Shown here piece by piece: positions 24,564 through 37,000 of a DNA stretch of 64,000 bases. Within the stretch, counting starts at the first letter, position 1. Each line of letters begins with the position of its first letter. The DNA is taken from positions 9,989,303-10,053,302 of the forward strand of contig NC_092581.1 in the NCBI RefSeq assembly GCF_037975245.1, given 5' to 3'. The notes beneath the pieces are model-generated. The model saw only the letters and a program-made list of their open reading frames with translations, did not search any database and had not been told where the DNA came from. The position numbers were made by a program, and so were the translations under genes. Source of the DNA: Apostichopus japonicus (Eukaryota > Echinodermata > Holothuroidea > Aspidochirotida > Stichopodidae).

Positions 24564-25876
24564 CAGAAGCAGAAGATATCTCCTCCCCATGCCCCCCCCA
24601 CCCCTCCATCCCCCACCCCATTTTTTCCTTCTCATACAAATCATCTTACATCCTACATAGCAATATGAACCCTACAAAATGGTGAGAAAATCTTCTTCTT
24701 TTTTCATTTTCATGGCCATGCATGCTGATGTCATTACTGCTAAACTACACATTCATAGCATCATATTCCACCAACAATGCACACTTCACTAATTTAGTCC
24801 ACCGTACTTATCATAAGCTACATAAAGTACTCCCTAAGTATTTTGAAGTGAGAAACCACTCACACCAAAATAAACATCACATTTTCCTCTCTTGTACTGA
24901 GCCACTCCATGTAGTAGTATTCAAATCACATTTTCCATTGTTCTCCTCAAGCTGGAAGAATAGCCATCCTCTCCTTGCCATTATGGTGACTGGAGGATGA
25001 GTGGAATGACCTACTATTGATCTAAACCATTGTAACAAACTTCAAAGGGGCCCTTTCTGTCTAACAATGGGAATTAGAGAAGCTTTGAACACTCAATCCA
25101 TGCCTCTTCAGGTAAAAAATAAAAAAGTTTGGGGCAGGGAGTATTGAATGAAGGTAAACAAGACCTCTTAATAGAGAGGGTTAATTACACAAAATCACAT
25201 AAAAAACAACCGATTGAGTGGTAGCCTACTCATGGAGAAAATTTGGCATCCTTTCAAAATACACACATTAGGGAAGCTCATGACTTTGTAGGGTATCTGC
25301 ATTGCTTTAGGTAGGGGGGGGGGGGATTTAAAAAATACATACCCATGTAGTCTTTCTTTACAATAGAAGAACTGATGACTCCTGGGATTACCATGCACAG
25401 GAACTTACAGTACTAGTGTACAAAACGGGTAGAGTAAAAGTGCAAAATAGTAAGTTCCTGGTACTAGTTGTACATTGACTGTGTTAGAATAATTTGAATT
25501 TCCATGATAGGACAAGCCTATGAGATGCATATAAAAATTGAAATTTTGACATTATAGTGAGTGACTCAGCACTTCCAATGCAACATGCCATATCTGTAGT
25601 TCTTGCACCAATTGCCGCTTTTTTTGTGTGCATGGAATGTTGTTTCCCTTATTTTGCAGATTAGCAAAATGATGTTCATTAATTTTGTTAAAAGCACCCC
25701 TCGCCCCTCACCCCCCATCCCCCAAACATGCATGATACCTGACCAGATTAAAATACCCTGAATTGCTGTTTCCGGTTTAGTTGTGGAGTGTGGTGCTGGG
25801 AAGCACTTGAAGTTTTTGCTCATTTCTATTTTGCAGACTACAAATGATGGCCATACGCTCTATACTATGTCTATAA

Positions 25877-26120
25877 GGAGTGTTAGCTCAGTGGTTAACG
25901 CCTGTTGCCTTCCAATCATATAAGGTCCCCTGTTCGAATCACTCCAAGATTATTGTATGTCATCCAGTAACAGAGCTGTTGACAATTGACAAGTCATAAT
26001 CATGGCCGTTAAATATGAATGTAAGAGACTGACTTTCGGTCAGCTTTCGGCTTTGATAAGCCAATGAGGCTTCTTCGCGAGTTCCTGCTTGCAGGAGGAT
26101 CTAAACAAATACATACATAT
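25877..26120 (+). mobile_element. tRNA-derived SINE, copy 1
   Basis: The head has a Pol III A box (TTAGCTCAGTGG) and B box (TGTTCGAATCA), with GGAGTG and CACTCC able to pair as an acceptor stem. The body contains TTGACAATTGACAA, ATCATGG and a GACTTTCGGTCAGC segment. It ends in CGCGAGTTCCTGCTTGCAGG, a small hairpin, followed by ACAT repeats. It matches the copies at 29710 and 36556. Confidence 0.88.
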
Positions 26121-28095
26121 AGGGTATCTAACTTGCAGAAGTATTGCAACTGTCTGTCCCCATCATCAAGTAGTGTCAATTATTGTTTCACACATCTTTC
26201 AATCCCCTTCTGCCATAACCTTGTAAAGGTTGTCATTACGGTAAGCCTAAACCTTTAGGTTAACATTGTAATTAAGTGTAACTTTGTTGCTACAGTATTG
26301 TAAGTAGTCCATTACCATACATAGTAAACTGTAGGTATATTACCATTACATCACCCGCCATATATATGGTAGTAGCACTCCTTGTATTTGTCTAAATAAT
26401 TCTGTGAAATCAAGTTCAATTCTCTCTCCATCAAACAAGCTCCTACTGTAGTTGGTATTAAATGTACCTAAACCTGTTTTCACAGCTTTCAAATTACATT
26501 CCAAAAAGTGTCCGCCCTTATCACCCTTCCGAAACCACACACCAATAATCCTGTCATGAACTATTATAATGTGGTTAGCCTCAAGTTACTTGTATGTAAT
26601 ATTACTCATATTTCTGTAAAATACAGTACTTGAAGAAAGATATGGAGGGGGGGGGGGGGCAAATATAAAAGAAGAGACCATCCATCTAATAATACTCTAT
26701 CAGAAACCTATTCAGTCAGCATTGAACTTCATACTGTTTTTTTAGTCAGCATATATATTTCAAAACCTTCTGGCCAAGACTCTATAACAGTTAGTTAGCA
26801 GAGAGCCCCCATAGATATTTGTTGAATGGTACATGCAAATTCTTACACAGATCTATCACTATTTATAATCTGTACATCAACTTAGTGAGAATAGAAAAGT
26901 CCTTGATTTTTCCACTCCGCTTAGCAAGCCCCATGTCAAACCCACAGGGGTATTTGGTTTCCATTCATCGGCGTTTGAATACTGAACTATTCCCCGTAAT
27001 TGCACAAAACTGTTTTTTATTTCAAATGAAATTATGGTATGAAATTAAGTCGGTGTTGTGTTGAAATTTAATGGTAGTCATGTTATAGGCCTCAAATTAT
27101 AGCTTGCTATAATTGCTAGAAGTTTACAAAAAGTACTTTCCTGAAGGTCTTTTACTCTCCAAATTGTTCTCAGACATTTCTAAATGAACACACAAGATGT
27201 TTCAATGTCCCAGTGAGGTCAATTTCCTCCAGGGTGATAACAAAAATAGTTTAAGAATATTGACCAAAAATCTGGTATATTTTGGGGCCAATACAGCATA
27301 CCTTTAAAGGCTAAATAGAGAAAGTATAATAGAAACCTTGTACATATATGCATTTAACACATGTGTGGCTTAAGCTACATGGCAGCTACTAGGAGTCTGT
27401 AAATGGTATGAAATAAATCGTTTTGTGACTTTGTTAAAGTTGCGACCACCAGATAAACAAAATTGAGGCAAATTACAGCACTATGCTCATTTGGTCAACT
27501 TGTCTGCCAAGAGTCCACTAATTTCATAGCCCTGGCTACTCTCGATTGCGACTGCTTAACCATCTTTCTACTACGCATCACACTGCAAACTATAGATCTA
27601 TTGATAGTTACCTGGACATAGCAACCAGTGTCAAACTATCAAATACAGCTTCAGGAATGCACGGCTTTTAAATGTTTGACTTAGTACAGTTCCCTAGTTG
27701 TCTAGAAACTTTTAGTTCAAACAAAAATGACCTTTAGTGATTTAAGACACTGTGTATTTTGTCTCCAGCTAGTCTTAAGTATGTCTAGATACTGTAGGTA
27801 TTTAATGTATACATGTACTCTGTATCTATGAGCCATGTGTCTACTGTAGGGTATATTTTACACTCAGTATTTATGTAGCATCTTGGTTCTAGGTTACTGT
27901 TGATTAATTTTTTTATAATACTTACATAGTATGACTCATAAATATATGATTGTACTATAAAGTGACAAACTATATTGAAACAACAACTTTGCTAGATGTC
28001 AGGGGGGAGGGAGGGGGGGGAATTAATGGATACATTTTGATGTTACTATCAATATTATGTTACCCAGACAACTTTTCATATTAGTATGTTTTTTG

Positions 28096-28190
28096 GTCCC
28101 TTGTAGTTTCTGTTACTTGTCATTCAGCCTCTGAAGAAGATCCTGCTAGGATCGAAACATCAGGCCCTCTTATACTTTTACACATATTTA
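28096..28190 (+). repeat. Dispersed repeat with GATCCTGCTAGGATC hairpin, copy at 28.1 kb
   Basis: The order is TTACTTGTCATTCAGCCTCT, GAAGAAGATCCTGCTAGGATC, then GAAACATCAGGCCCTCTTA and a CTTTTACACAT end. GATCCT and AGGATC pair around a three-base loop. The same order is found inverted at 31396-31475 and, without the hairpin, at 31529-31626. Confidence 0.8.
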
Positions 28191-28806
28191 TATTTAAGGA
28201 TGTGGAAAAACTCTGAATTTGTACTATCAGACTCCATCATTATTTAAGAATAAACTTGACTAATCTTGACAGTGAGTGACCTTCTATACATTGTATGGGA
28301 TATTTGGTACCAAAGGGCACTGCTAAAATCTATCCAAACTCAGAAAATTGCTTTGAGAGATAAAAGCAGTTATTTTATTGGCAATGATGACTGACCTTGT
28401 CTCTCTTTCTATCTCTCTGACATTCAAAGTTATTTTTATCAGATCCATCACAACCCAACATTCTTTCAGTTTCAGATCTAAACAAATTATAAATCTACTC
28501 TACATCAGTCATTTATCATATAAATTGCTTGTTCTGTACAAGTTCTGGAGGACATCACCATGTTGTACACTCTCCCACGAAGAACTTGTGTTGAAGTGTT
28601 TCGTCCTACACTAAATGTTGACTGATTCCTTCAGCCTCATTTTACTACTTGTTATTTTTTTATATACTTAGTTAACTGACAGGGCCTGTCAAAATCAGAG
28701 TATTCTTACAGCTTTAAACTACTTTGCATAAAAATGTGTTTTTTATACTGTTCAAGTACAGTACTCTACTCTGCAGTTTTTAGTTCTCAAACTTCTTGCA
28801 CTACAG

Positions 28807-29167
28807 CAGGGGTTCCTTAACTGGGGTGCATGAACCCCCAGGGGGTGCGTGAGTCCATCCCAGGGGGTTCGTGAGACGTTTCTGAAAGTCAAAACTAGAG
28901 TCCTTTTTGTTGAACTAAAATCTGATATATCATATAATTTAGTAATGTACAAAAGTCGTACCTATTGACAAACTCTTTTCGCATTCCATACGCATATGTT
29001 GCCATAGTAGATCCGTACTGTGCATTTTTTCTTGATCTTTTACGAAGCACTGTTATGCGTATTATAGTACAATAATGACTCAGATCGTGTCTCAAAAAGT
29101 TGGGGCTTCGTGGACAACTCTGGCATCCACAGGGGGTCCGTGGGGGGATAAAGTTAGGGAAACCCTG
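28807..29167. mobile_element. Non-autonomous hAT element, 361 bp, with 8-bp TSD
   Basis: Identical duplications CACTACAG flank it (28799-28806 and 29168-29175). The left end is CAGGGGTTCCTTAACT; the right end in reverse complement is CAGGGTTTCCCTAACT. Subterminal regions carry GGGGGTGCGTGAG and GGGGGTCCGTGG blocks. No transposase is encoded. A longer relative in the opposite orientation lies at 59956-60473. Confidence 0.92.
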
Positions 29168-29709
29168 CACTACAGTGTACAGGACAGTAGTTGTAAGTTA
29201 CTACAACTTTGCTGTTTGTGTTTAAAAGGAAACACTATGAAGAAGAGAGAGAAAGTTCTCACTTTTTCACTTCAGTAGTAAAATAGATTTACTGACAAGG
29301 TCTGACAGACTTTTACTGTGCAGTTAAAAATATATAGAATTTTACCACAGGTAATCACATATTTTATCTACCGTATATATATTTTGATAGTTGTAAGTCT
29401 GTTTATAGTGAAAATGTGTTGATGAGACCCCCCCCCCAAAAAAAAATCCATTACAATAAATAATGAGGTGTCAAAAAAGTATGTCACCTTGATCCTTAAA
29501 CAGCCTTTAACACATCACACCTGTGGAAAACAAAATTGGTGACAAGTTCACAGTTTATGGTATGATAGTTTTCATACTACTCGGTGTATTGTACATGCAT
29601 ATGATTGTGTGTTAGGTTGGTACCAAGTTAAGATGGGTGTTGTTACCCTAGGTATCGAAGAAAACATCTCCCTTAACAGTACCTGTAGTTGTATTACACA
29701 CATATATGA

Positions 29710-29982
29710 GGAGTGTTAGCTCAGTGGTTAACGCCGGTGCCTTTCAATCATAAGGTCCCGAGTTTGATTCAGTCCAAGATTAATGTATGTCGTCCAGTTA
29801 CAGAGTTGTTGACAATTGACAAATTCATAATCATGGACATTAAATATGAATCTAAGAGTCTGACTTCGGTTAGCTTGCGGCTTTGATTAGCCAATGATGG
29901 CTTCTTCGCGAGTTCCTGCTTGCAGGAGGATCTAAAGTACATGTATACATACACACGTACATACATACATCATACATGTAGG
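29710..29982 (+). mobile_element. tRNA-derived SINE, copy 2
   Basis: The head has A box TTAGCTCAGTGG and a decayed B box (AGTTTGATTCA). The same body follows as in copy 1, with GACTTCGGTTAGCTTGCGGC and the terminal CGCGAGTTCCTGCTTGCAGG hairpin near 29906-29926. The tail is an ACAT/ATAC repeat from about 29940. Confidence 0.9.
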
Positions 29983-31395
29983 CTACTGTATTGCAGGCCT
30001 TCCCATTAGTTTCACTTTGTGTTTCAATCTGTGTATCTTGTTTTGTTGTAGAAGCTTACATTGATCTGTATGATTTTGTGACTGAAGTTTAGAGTTTTCA
30101 TCACAAAGAAAGATTCAATGTTGTAATATTAATGCAAGACTATATGGAAGCTGGTTGCATGTAAATATGAAGCTTTATGGTTATTTTTGCTGGTGTTTTG
30201 CTTTGGATGAAAAGTTAGATGCATTCCTACTTGTCTAACATGGAACAATTAGTTGGCCGTGGGCAGTGCATTAAATCATACATGTGCTATATACCACAAC
30301 TGATATTTGGTCTCTAGGTTCATCTGCTATGTGAAAGCGTTACAGTTAGGCCTATAAATAATATCTGTCAAGAAAGTGGCTCATGGCCCGGGTATGCTCA
30401 AGTGGCCCATGGTTCCACCTAAGGGGGGGCAGGGGAAGGGTCGCTCCACAAAAAGAGGCCCCTGGTCATTGAAACAATAATTTCACCAGGGTTGCATATG
30501 AAACATATATATACAACATATAACAAACATACAACATACTCATACATACAACATGTATACAACATATATGCAGTTTATACTGTACAAACAATATAACATT
30601 CAACTCGAGACTATATTCTAATGGCTTTTAAAGCTTCATATTTAGCATTAACAGGCTTTAAAAAAATGAAAATGAGAGCATAATACGTCTCAAGCTACAG
30701 TTACCACTGAGAGGCTTGACAGTGCATGCTGATCACCTGTACGAATGTGTTATAAATCATGCAGTCTTACAGAAATGGGGCTACTGTAGCAGCTCTCACT
30801 ATATAGACCTCACAGATTTGTAAACCCTTCTGTGCTTACTTATCAGTAAACACGATGAATACATCCAAGTCCTTGCTTTACATGCATACATATACATCAA
30901 ATGAATGCTAGAATACTAACAAATCATGTAGATAAAATTATAAACATGAGTGTATGATATGTTAGACCTACTGCAGAGTAGTGTCATATGTACTTAAAAA
31001 TAAACCACTCACAATGATTTATCCACACAGTATCAAGTAAACAGCATGGGATCCTTGTTGGATACCACTCAATACTGACAGGGAAATACTGTGTGTATAT
31101 GACATGATGACAGTCTGTATGTCATTTATTTATCCATGTCAGACTGAGAAAAATTAATATGCTCAAGCACAAGTTTACTGTGGTTACCAGTGATTCCAGT
31201 GAACTTTAAAAACTCAAACATTTCTGAAAAGGAAGATCTGCCTGTGATTATTGAGTGATGTGGCTTTTATACTGTATCCTCTAACAGAAGCTACTGTATA
31301 ACATGTACAGTATGGCTTCACTAAAATTGCAGGTTGATATGAAACCTAAGTTTGTCTTTATTTTAAAACTCATGTTCATGATGAAAAACATGAGA

Positions 31396-31626
31396 ATGTG
31401 TAAAAGTAACAGGGCCTGATGTTTTGATCCTAGCAGGATCTTCTTCAGAGGCTGAATGACAAGTAACAGTAACAGAAGGGACAAATACACACACAGAACA
31501 CAGACAGGTTGTGTTCACCATGCTTATTAACCTGTCTGTATGCTGTGTGTGTATTTGTCCCTTTTGTTACTGTAACTTGTCATTCAGCCTCTCAAGAAAT
31601 GTCAGGCCCTTTTACTTTTACACATA
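31396..31626. repeat. Inverted (fold-back) repeat, arms about 115 and 98 bp
   Basis: The left arm 31396-31510 and right arm 31529-31626 are reverse complements around an 18-base spacer. They share acctgtctgt, TGTGTGTATTTGTCCCTT, TTACTTGTCATTCAGCCTCT, CAGGCCC and CTTTTACACAT. The left arm keeps the GATCCTAGCAGGATC hairpin; the right arm has lost about 18 bases exactly there. Transcribed RNA would form a long hairpin. Confidence 0.85.
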
Positions 31627-33237
31627 CTACATGGTTCCTGTGTGGAAAAAAAAATGTGCCATACAAAAGTTGGATTTCTGTATAGCAATATGACGTCCAC
31701 TTTGCTATTCAATACTGGACAAAATTATTCAATACGGTTTGCAACATTTTAGTTTGGTGGGATGTTACATTGATGTACTTAGGTCAAATACTAGCTAATT
31801 CTGTAGCCTAATATTGATTGCCCAGAAGGGACTCTTCTAGTAAACATAATAACATGAAGGACCCAGTTCTGTAAGTTATTTTAACTAGCCTACATGAAGA
31901 TACAAAATATTTTTCACAAAGAACCGTAAGCCCTCAACCAAGATCCATGGCTTTTGAGTTATATAATGAGTTACATAACTGAAGCATTTAAACTAATGTA
32001 GGAAGTCCAAGTTACTGTAGCTGATTTACATAAAAAGAGGAGAATTCCTTCCAATTCTTATGAAGTAATTATGCTTTCACTGACAACAATGAGGACATTA
32101 TGCTTTGCCATCAGACATTGTGCATGCACCTAATCTAGACTGTTTCAAAGGCAATCTTAATAACTCTTGTTTTGTCATCTAATAACTGTAGCGCTCGGTT
32201 GGCGTTTATGTCCTCTAGTATGATTTTTGCCGACTTAACCCATTCAGATTCAGAACATGTCCTAAAAGAAACTTTAAAATTTTTAACATTAATTGCTATA
32301 GGGCTAGTACTTCAACATCCCTGGTCTAGCCTAATGACTATAAACTGGATTAGTTCTAGGCCTAAATCATTATATACTGGCATAGGTTAGCTTTGCTGCT
32401 GTTGTGCTGGCATTACTTTGAGGGGGAGACCTAACAGTGACTTGATCTGGCTATGATCTCCATTACTTTCAACTAAGTTTATATGTGCAAGTGTAACTTA
32501 AAGACAGGCCTAACTTAAAACTTAAAAAGTGCTTCAAGTTACTTAAAGCGCTTGTTCTTCATTATGCCCATGGACTAAGTTTAAACAAAACGAAGCATTA
32601 CTGGATGGAATCAAAGGCCCTAAATTTAGCATTCTTTCTCCGCTTATGTCATACTTAAGCTCAAGTTAGGCCTAAACTGAAGGCATATTACAAATATATG
32701 AATTACTGAATACCATGCAAACAGATCCCAAAACTGTACAGCCTATATTCTTGCTTCAAAGGGCATTCCAAGGCTTAGGAACTTATGGCCATCATGTTTT
32801 TTGCTATTTTGTACACTGGAACTTGGAAGGCCTTATGCTATTGGCATATTGGTGGTCTATTGAGTATTGACTAGGTTATTGTTCCTCTAATTTGTTTAAA
32901 ACAAATTTAAGATTAGAAAACAATTAAAATTAGCGCAATTAGGCCTAGTGACAATTAAAAGGTCTATTGACCAACTGGCGATGATAACAATGGAATTTGA
33001 CAATTGTACAGATAGAAAATGTGCAAATCGCCAAAGTTATTGTGAAATGAAGTTACCTAGCCTTTGGCCGAACAACACTTGCCTAAGTTAGGTTATCAAT
33101 AGCAGAAAACTGGAGTAGGCTACTGTAGCTTATGTCCTAGATACAGCCGTATCGCTGTCACACATAAAACAAATTCTGATATTCTCAACAGATCAAAATC
33201 GTTTGTTTGCACATTTATGACAATTGTATATTCTTAC

Positions 33238-33330
33238 CATAGTTCTTTCAAATATCCTTCCAAGTTGTTCGAGAAGAAAAGTTAATCCAAATTAAACAAT
33301 TTTCAAAAAACATGAAATTATACAAGAATT
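33238..33330 (-). promoter_or_regulatory. Candidate 5'-UTR exon / promoter-side boundary of the Ankrd6-like gene
   Basis: On the minus strand CTATG is followed by GTAAGAATAT at 33237, a good splice donor, placed where CpG density begins to rise. An acceptor-like ATTTCCAG immediately precedes the Ankrd6 ATG at 17060. Joining the two would give a 5'-UTR intron of about 16 kb. This is inference from composition and two splice-like sites; the exon's right limit is arbitrary and there is no TATA or initiator evidence. Confidence 0.2.
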
Positions 33331-33675
33331 CGTCTTACGTAGTTTTCGGTTACTACAGTAATTCCTGTGGTGAACCCCTAATGTTTCTATCATTAACAGC
33401 GTTATAGTGTACGCATTAGTTTTGTGGATGGATGATGACCTTCGGTTTTGTATGCGCTGCACACACCGTGGAAGAACGTGAAGAAGATGAGTAAACTTGT
33501 CACAGACAATATAATGCCAGATGCTAACATGCAGCCTTGTTGAATACAGAAAGCGGTAATTTCGATCTCTGTTTGAAAGGAATCGAAATTTGGATGATAT
33601 TTAGGGTATAGTGAGACAAAATGGGGAGGGGGTGCGGGGGGGGGCAGGCGGAACGGAGTGGGGAGGGTATATAAT

Positions 33676-33946
33676 AAGGAGAAGGTGCAGGAGAAGGAGC
33701 AGGAGCAGGAGCAGGATCAGGAGAAGATGCAGGAGAAGGAGAAGGAGCAGGAGCAGGAGAAGGAGTAGAAGTAGGAGCAGGAAAAGGAGCAGTAGAAGGA
33801 GCAGGAAGAGGAGCAGGAGAAAGAGAAAGAGCAAGAGGGGGAGCAGGAGAAGGAGCAGGAGGAGGAGCATAAGAAGGAGAAGGAGCAGGAGATGGAGCAG
33901 GAGAAGGAGCAGGAGCAGGAGAAGGAGAAGGAGAAGGAGAAGGAGA

Positions 33947-34005
<59 letters not shown>

Positions 34006-34060
34006 AAGGAGAAGGAGCAGAAGGAGAAGGAGAAGGTGAAGGAGCAGGAAGGTAAGAAGG
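33676..34060. repeat. Purine-rich hexanucleotide array (GGAGCA/GGAGAA)n
   Basis: About 385 bp of near-continuous GGAGCA and GGAGAA units, almost pure purine with C interruptions. It stays open in several frames on both strands (PAPAPSPAP on one, Q/E-rich or R/S-rich on the other) because of periodicity, not coding function. Confidence 0.95.
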
Positions 34061-37000
34061 TAAGAAGGATAGGGACGAAATTGGGAGTACATAGAGGGAA
34101 GAATTCGGGATGAACTGACGGGAAGATACTGATGACGAGAGAAGCATGAGTTAATACAGGATAACCGTTGTATTTAGCAGATATTAATTTTCGAATCTAG
34201 GCTGAATGGATTGAAAGTTTAAGTCAAATTTTGACAGTGAGTGGGTAAGGAATGGGAAGGGGAATGGTGGGCCCGGATGAGGGGAGGGAGATGGAGGAAA
34301 GGAGTGGTAGGTGGACATTTTCACAACTTGCAGTAAGTCCTCAACCAGATTACCGTGAAGTTACACACACCACAAATTATAATAAGCCATAACAGAGAAA
34401 TGGCACAAAAGTTGTAGTTTAAAACTTAAGTAAAATACGTTGTTTAAGCATATAATCTTCCATTGTGGGATGAGAAACATTTAGAATGAAAGAAATTGAC
34501 TCAAGACGCGGTTTCTATTAGCTTAATAGTTATGTTGATGTCGCCCACTATTCTATTGCAGGTAATATTTAGAAAACTTCGAAACCCACTTGTTTGTGAT
34601 AGCACATGATATAACGATGAATATTCTTATACTAATGGCGCAGAAAATGACAATGTTTTTAACCTGCAATCACCTTCTTAAATTATCCCCCCCCCCCGTT
34701 CTTTTTGTTTTAAAGCTTAGTGTTTTTATTTGTCTACTTTAATGAAATTAAGTTCTAATTTTAGATGGATTAAGTGTTTTCGAATTCCAAACTTACAATA
34801 ACTGGGCAGTTTTGAATTGCCTTGTATTTAAGATATATATATATTTTACCATTAACAGAACCCCCCCCCCCACAGACCCGTAGCCAGGCCGGGGCTGGAC
34901 TGGAAACGAGTATTGAGTATGAAATTCCTGGTAAACCTGCTTTAAATTTTGGTTCAGAATTCCTTGCTTCTAGCATATTCGCACCCTCCCCTCTCACTTA
35001 CCCCTTCCGTCCACCAACATCCGTTATAATATAGTGAGATTTTAGGGCCCCTGATTATAACGACAGCTTAGCACAAAACTAAGGAAGACGATTTCTGACC
35101 TAGTTTTATGTTCTCTGTGATAAACTTTCACGCTTCGGTGTCAGTTTGTTGTTTACACACTCACGCTGGTCTCTATTAGCTCATCCAACACAAAACTTTA
35201 CACCTGCTAGCGCGTACGTGGATACGAAGGGAGGGCAGCATGCTTAAATGATCTTGTGATGATTAAATCACTTAACCAAAACTATTTGTTTGATTTGACT
35301 GAGCTACAGTTTTGCATGTGGTTTGACGTTATATCTTACCAATATTTATGATCCTTATATATTCACTGTTTTACGACAGCATAGTAATGACTGTTCTTTG
35401 TTTGGAGGTACTGAAAATCTATGATAAAGGTGAAATAAAATAGAACGTATATTAAGATTAGCTTTACTGAGGTATAACAATGCCACAAGGGCGATCCGTG
35501 AAATTCCTTCTTCTTGTTGGTGAATGATCTAAAACTTTTTATAATCATCGTGCTCATAAAATAACCGAGCGATTCGTTCCTTGCATACTCGTTTCTTCCC
35601 GTAATTACTTTGTATCTCAAGAATATGAAATGTTAAGTTTAGAGTCAAGTCGAAATGAAGCTATAAAACAATATTTCATTACACTATTTTTGGTGGTTAA
35701 TTTTTATATATACAAGACCGCCCTCGTGTGGGTAAAGGTATACGACAAAGTATTCGGTAAACCACTCCCCACCTCCGCTGCCAGAGACAATAAAAACAGC
35801 CCAGGACGCGATAACATCAAGTACATAATCTGCTGGCAAGACTGGTGGGGAAAGGGGAGGGGAGAGGGGAGTTGACAGGTCCCATTGTTCTTCCCTTCAA
35901 CGCATCTGTTGTCGTGAACCAACAAACACTTTGATTGGCTTTTTGAAAAGCGGCTTTCAAGGAACGTATGTAGGTATTCAAATGTTATTCATGTGTTTCA
36001 CAAATACGACGAACAATGTTTCGAGACCCTTTTTTTAAATGTTATTAGGTATTTATTTTTTGAAGAGCGCCATCTATTTGGCATTTGACGGCTACACTTC
36101 TTTCGATAATAGAGACAGACCTATGTAGTTCTTGGTAAGACCCTAGTTTGAACAGCCTAGTGTACCTTTCTTTTTCACAAAGCTATTTTCCAGTATTTAT
36201 TTACTGTACTGCCCAGAAAACGCCCCGGCATCGCTTTCGATGTTTGTATCGGACAGATCCTCGGGCATGTAAAATACAGTGGGCAAGCACATTCGTGGTA
36301 GGCAGAAACGGACTCTGACGCATGTACAGTTGCAAGAGAGTAAAAGAGTACTAAAAACGACTCGACCAAGACTACACTTTGGGATGGTAATGGAAAATAC
36401 ATGGTGCTGGAGTGAAGGCAACTATTTGTCAGACTTTCCTTTGGGGAAATGTCCCTAACGTTCGGAATTTCTACCACTTGTGAAATTTTGGATATTTTAA
36501 CTCAGAACTAAGCACACTATCATGCAACTCAGGTTCTGGTTTCTAAGAAGTTTCTCATAATCATGGACGTTAAATATGAATCTAAGAGACTGACTTCGGT
36601 CAGCTTGCGGCTTTGATAAACCAATGATGGCTTCTCCGCGAGTTCCTGCTTGCAGGAGGATCTAAAATAAATACATAATAAGTTGAGATTTTCATTCTCA
36701 AAGGCAGATTTACGTTAATGCTGGTGGTGCATCAGTAAATTCTGCTCCTGTAAATAGTGTCCGGTCGTATATTACCCACACGACAAAAAGATATCAAACT
36801 ACATTTTTGACGCCACGTCAAATTTTGTCCGCCTGGAAGATTTTATATACACATTCCATCCGGTCGGGTTAAATAACACGAGCTCTAAACTAAACATAGT
36901 CATAATCAATTAAAATCTGTTTCGAAACTTTCTCCATGTCTCTAATTCCACAAACCATTCAGTAGCCACCACGTTAATCGAAACATTCATACAATTTCGC

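Larger units (their letters stand above)
17061..33237 (-). other. Region upstream of the Ankrd6-like start codon; possible 5'-UTR intron
   Basis: 16 kb without a recognisable coding exon. It shares the low CpG and high TACWGTA content of intron 1 rather than the composition beyond 33.4 kb. Together with the acceptor-like ATTTCCAG before the ATG, this suggests it may be transcribed as a first intron. It could equally be intergenic. Confidence 0.35.

Noticed and set aside
33524-34147. 207-codon Pro/Ala/Ser frame and 142-codon Arg/Ser frame
   Set aside because: Hexanucleotide repeat translated on both strands, with no non-repeat coding sequence.
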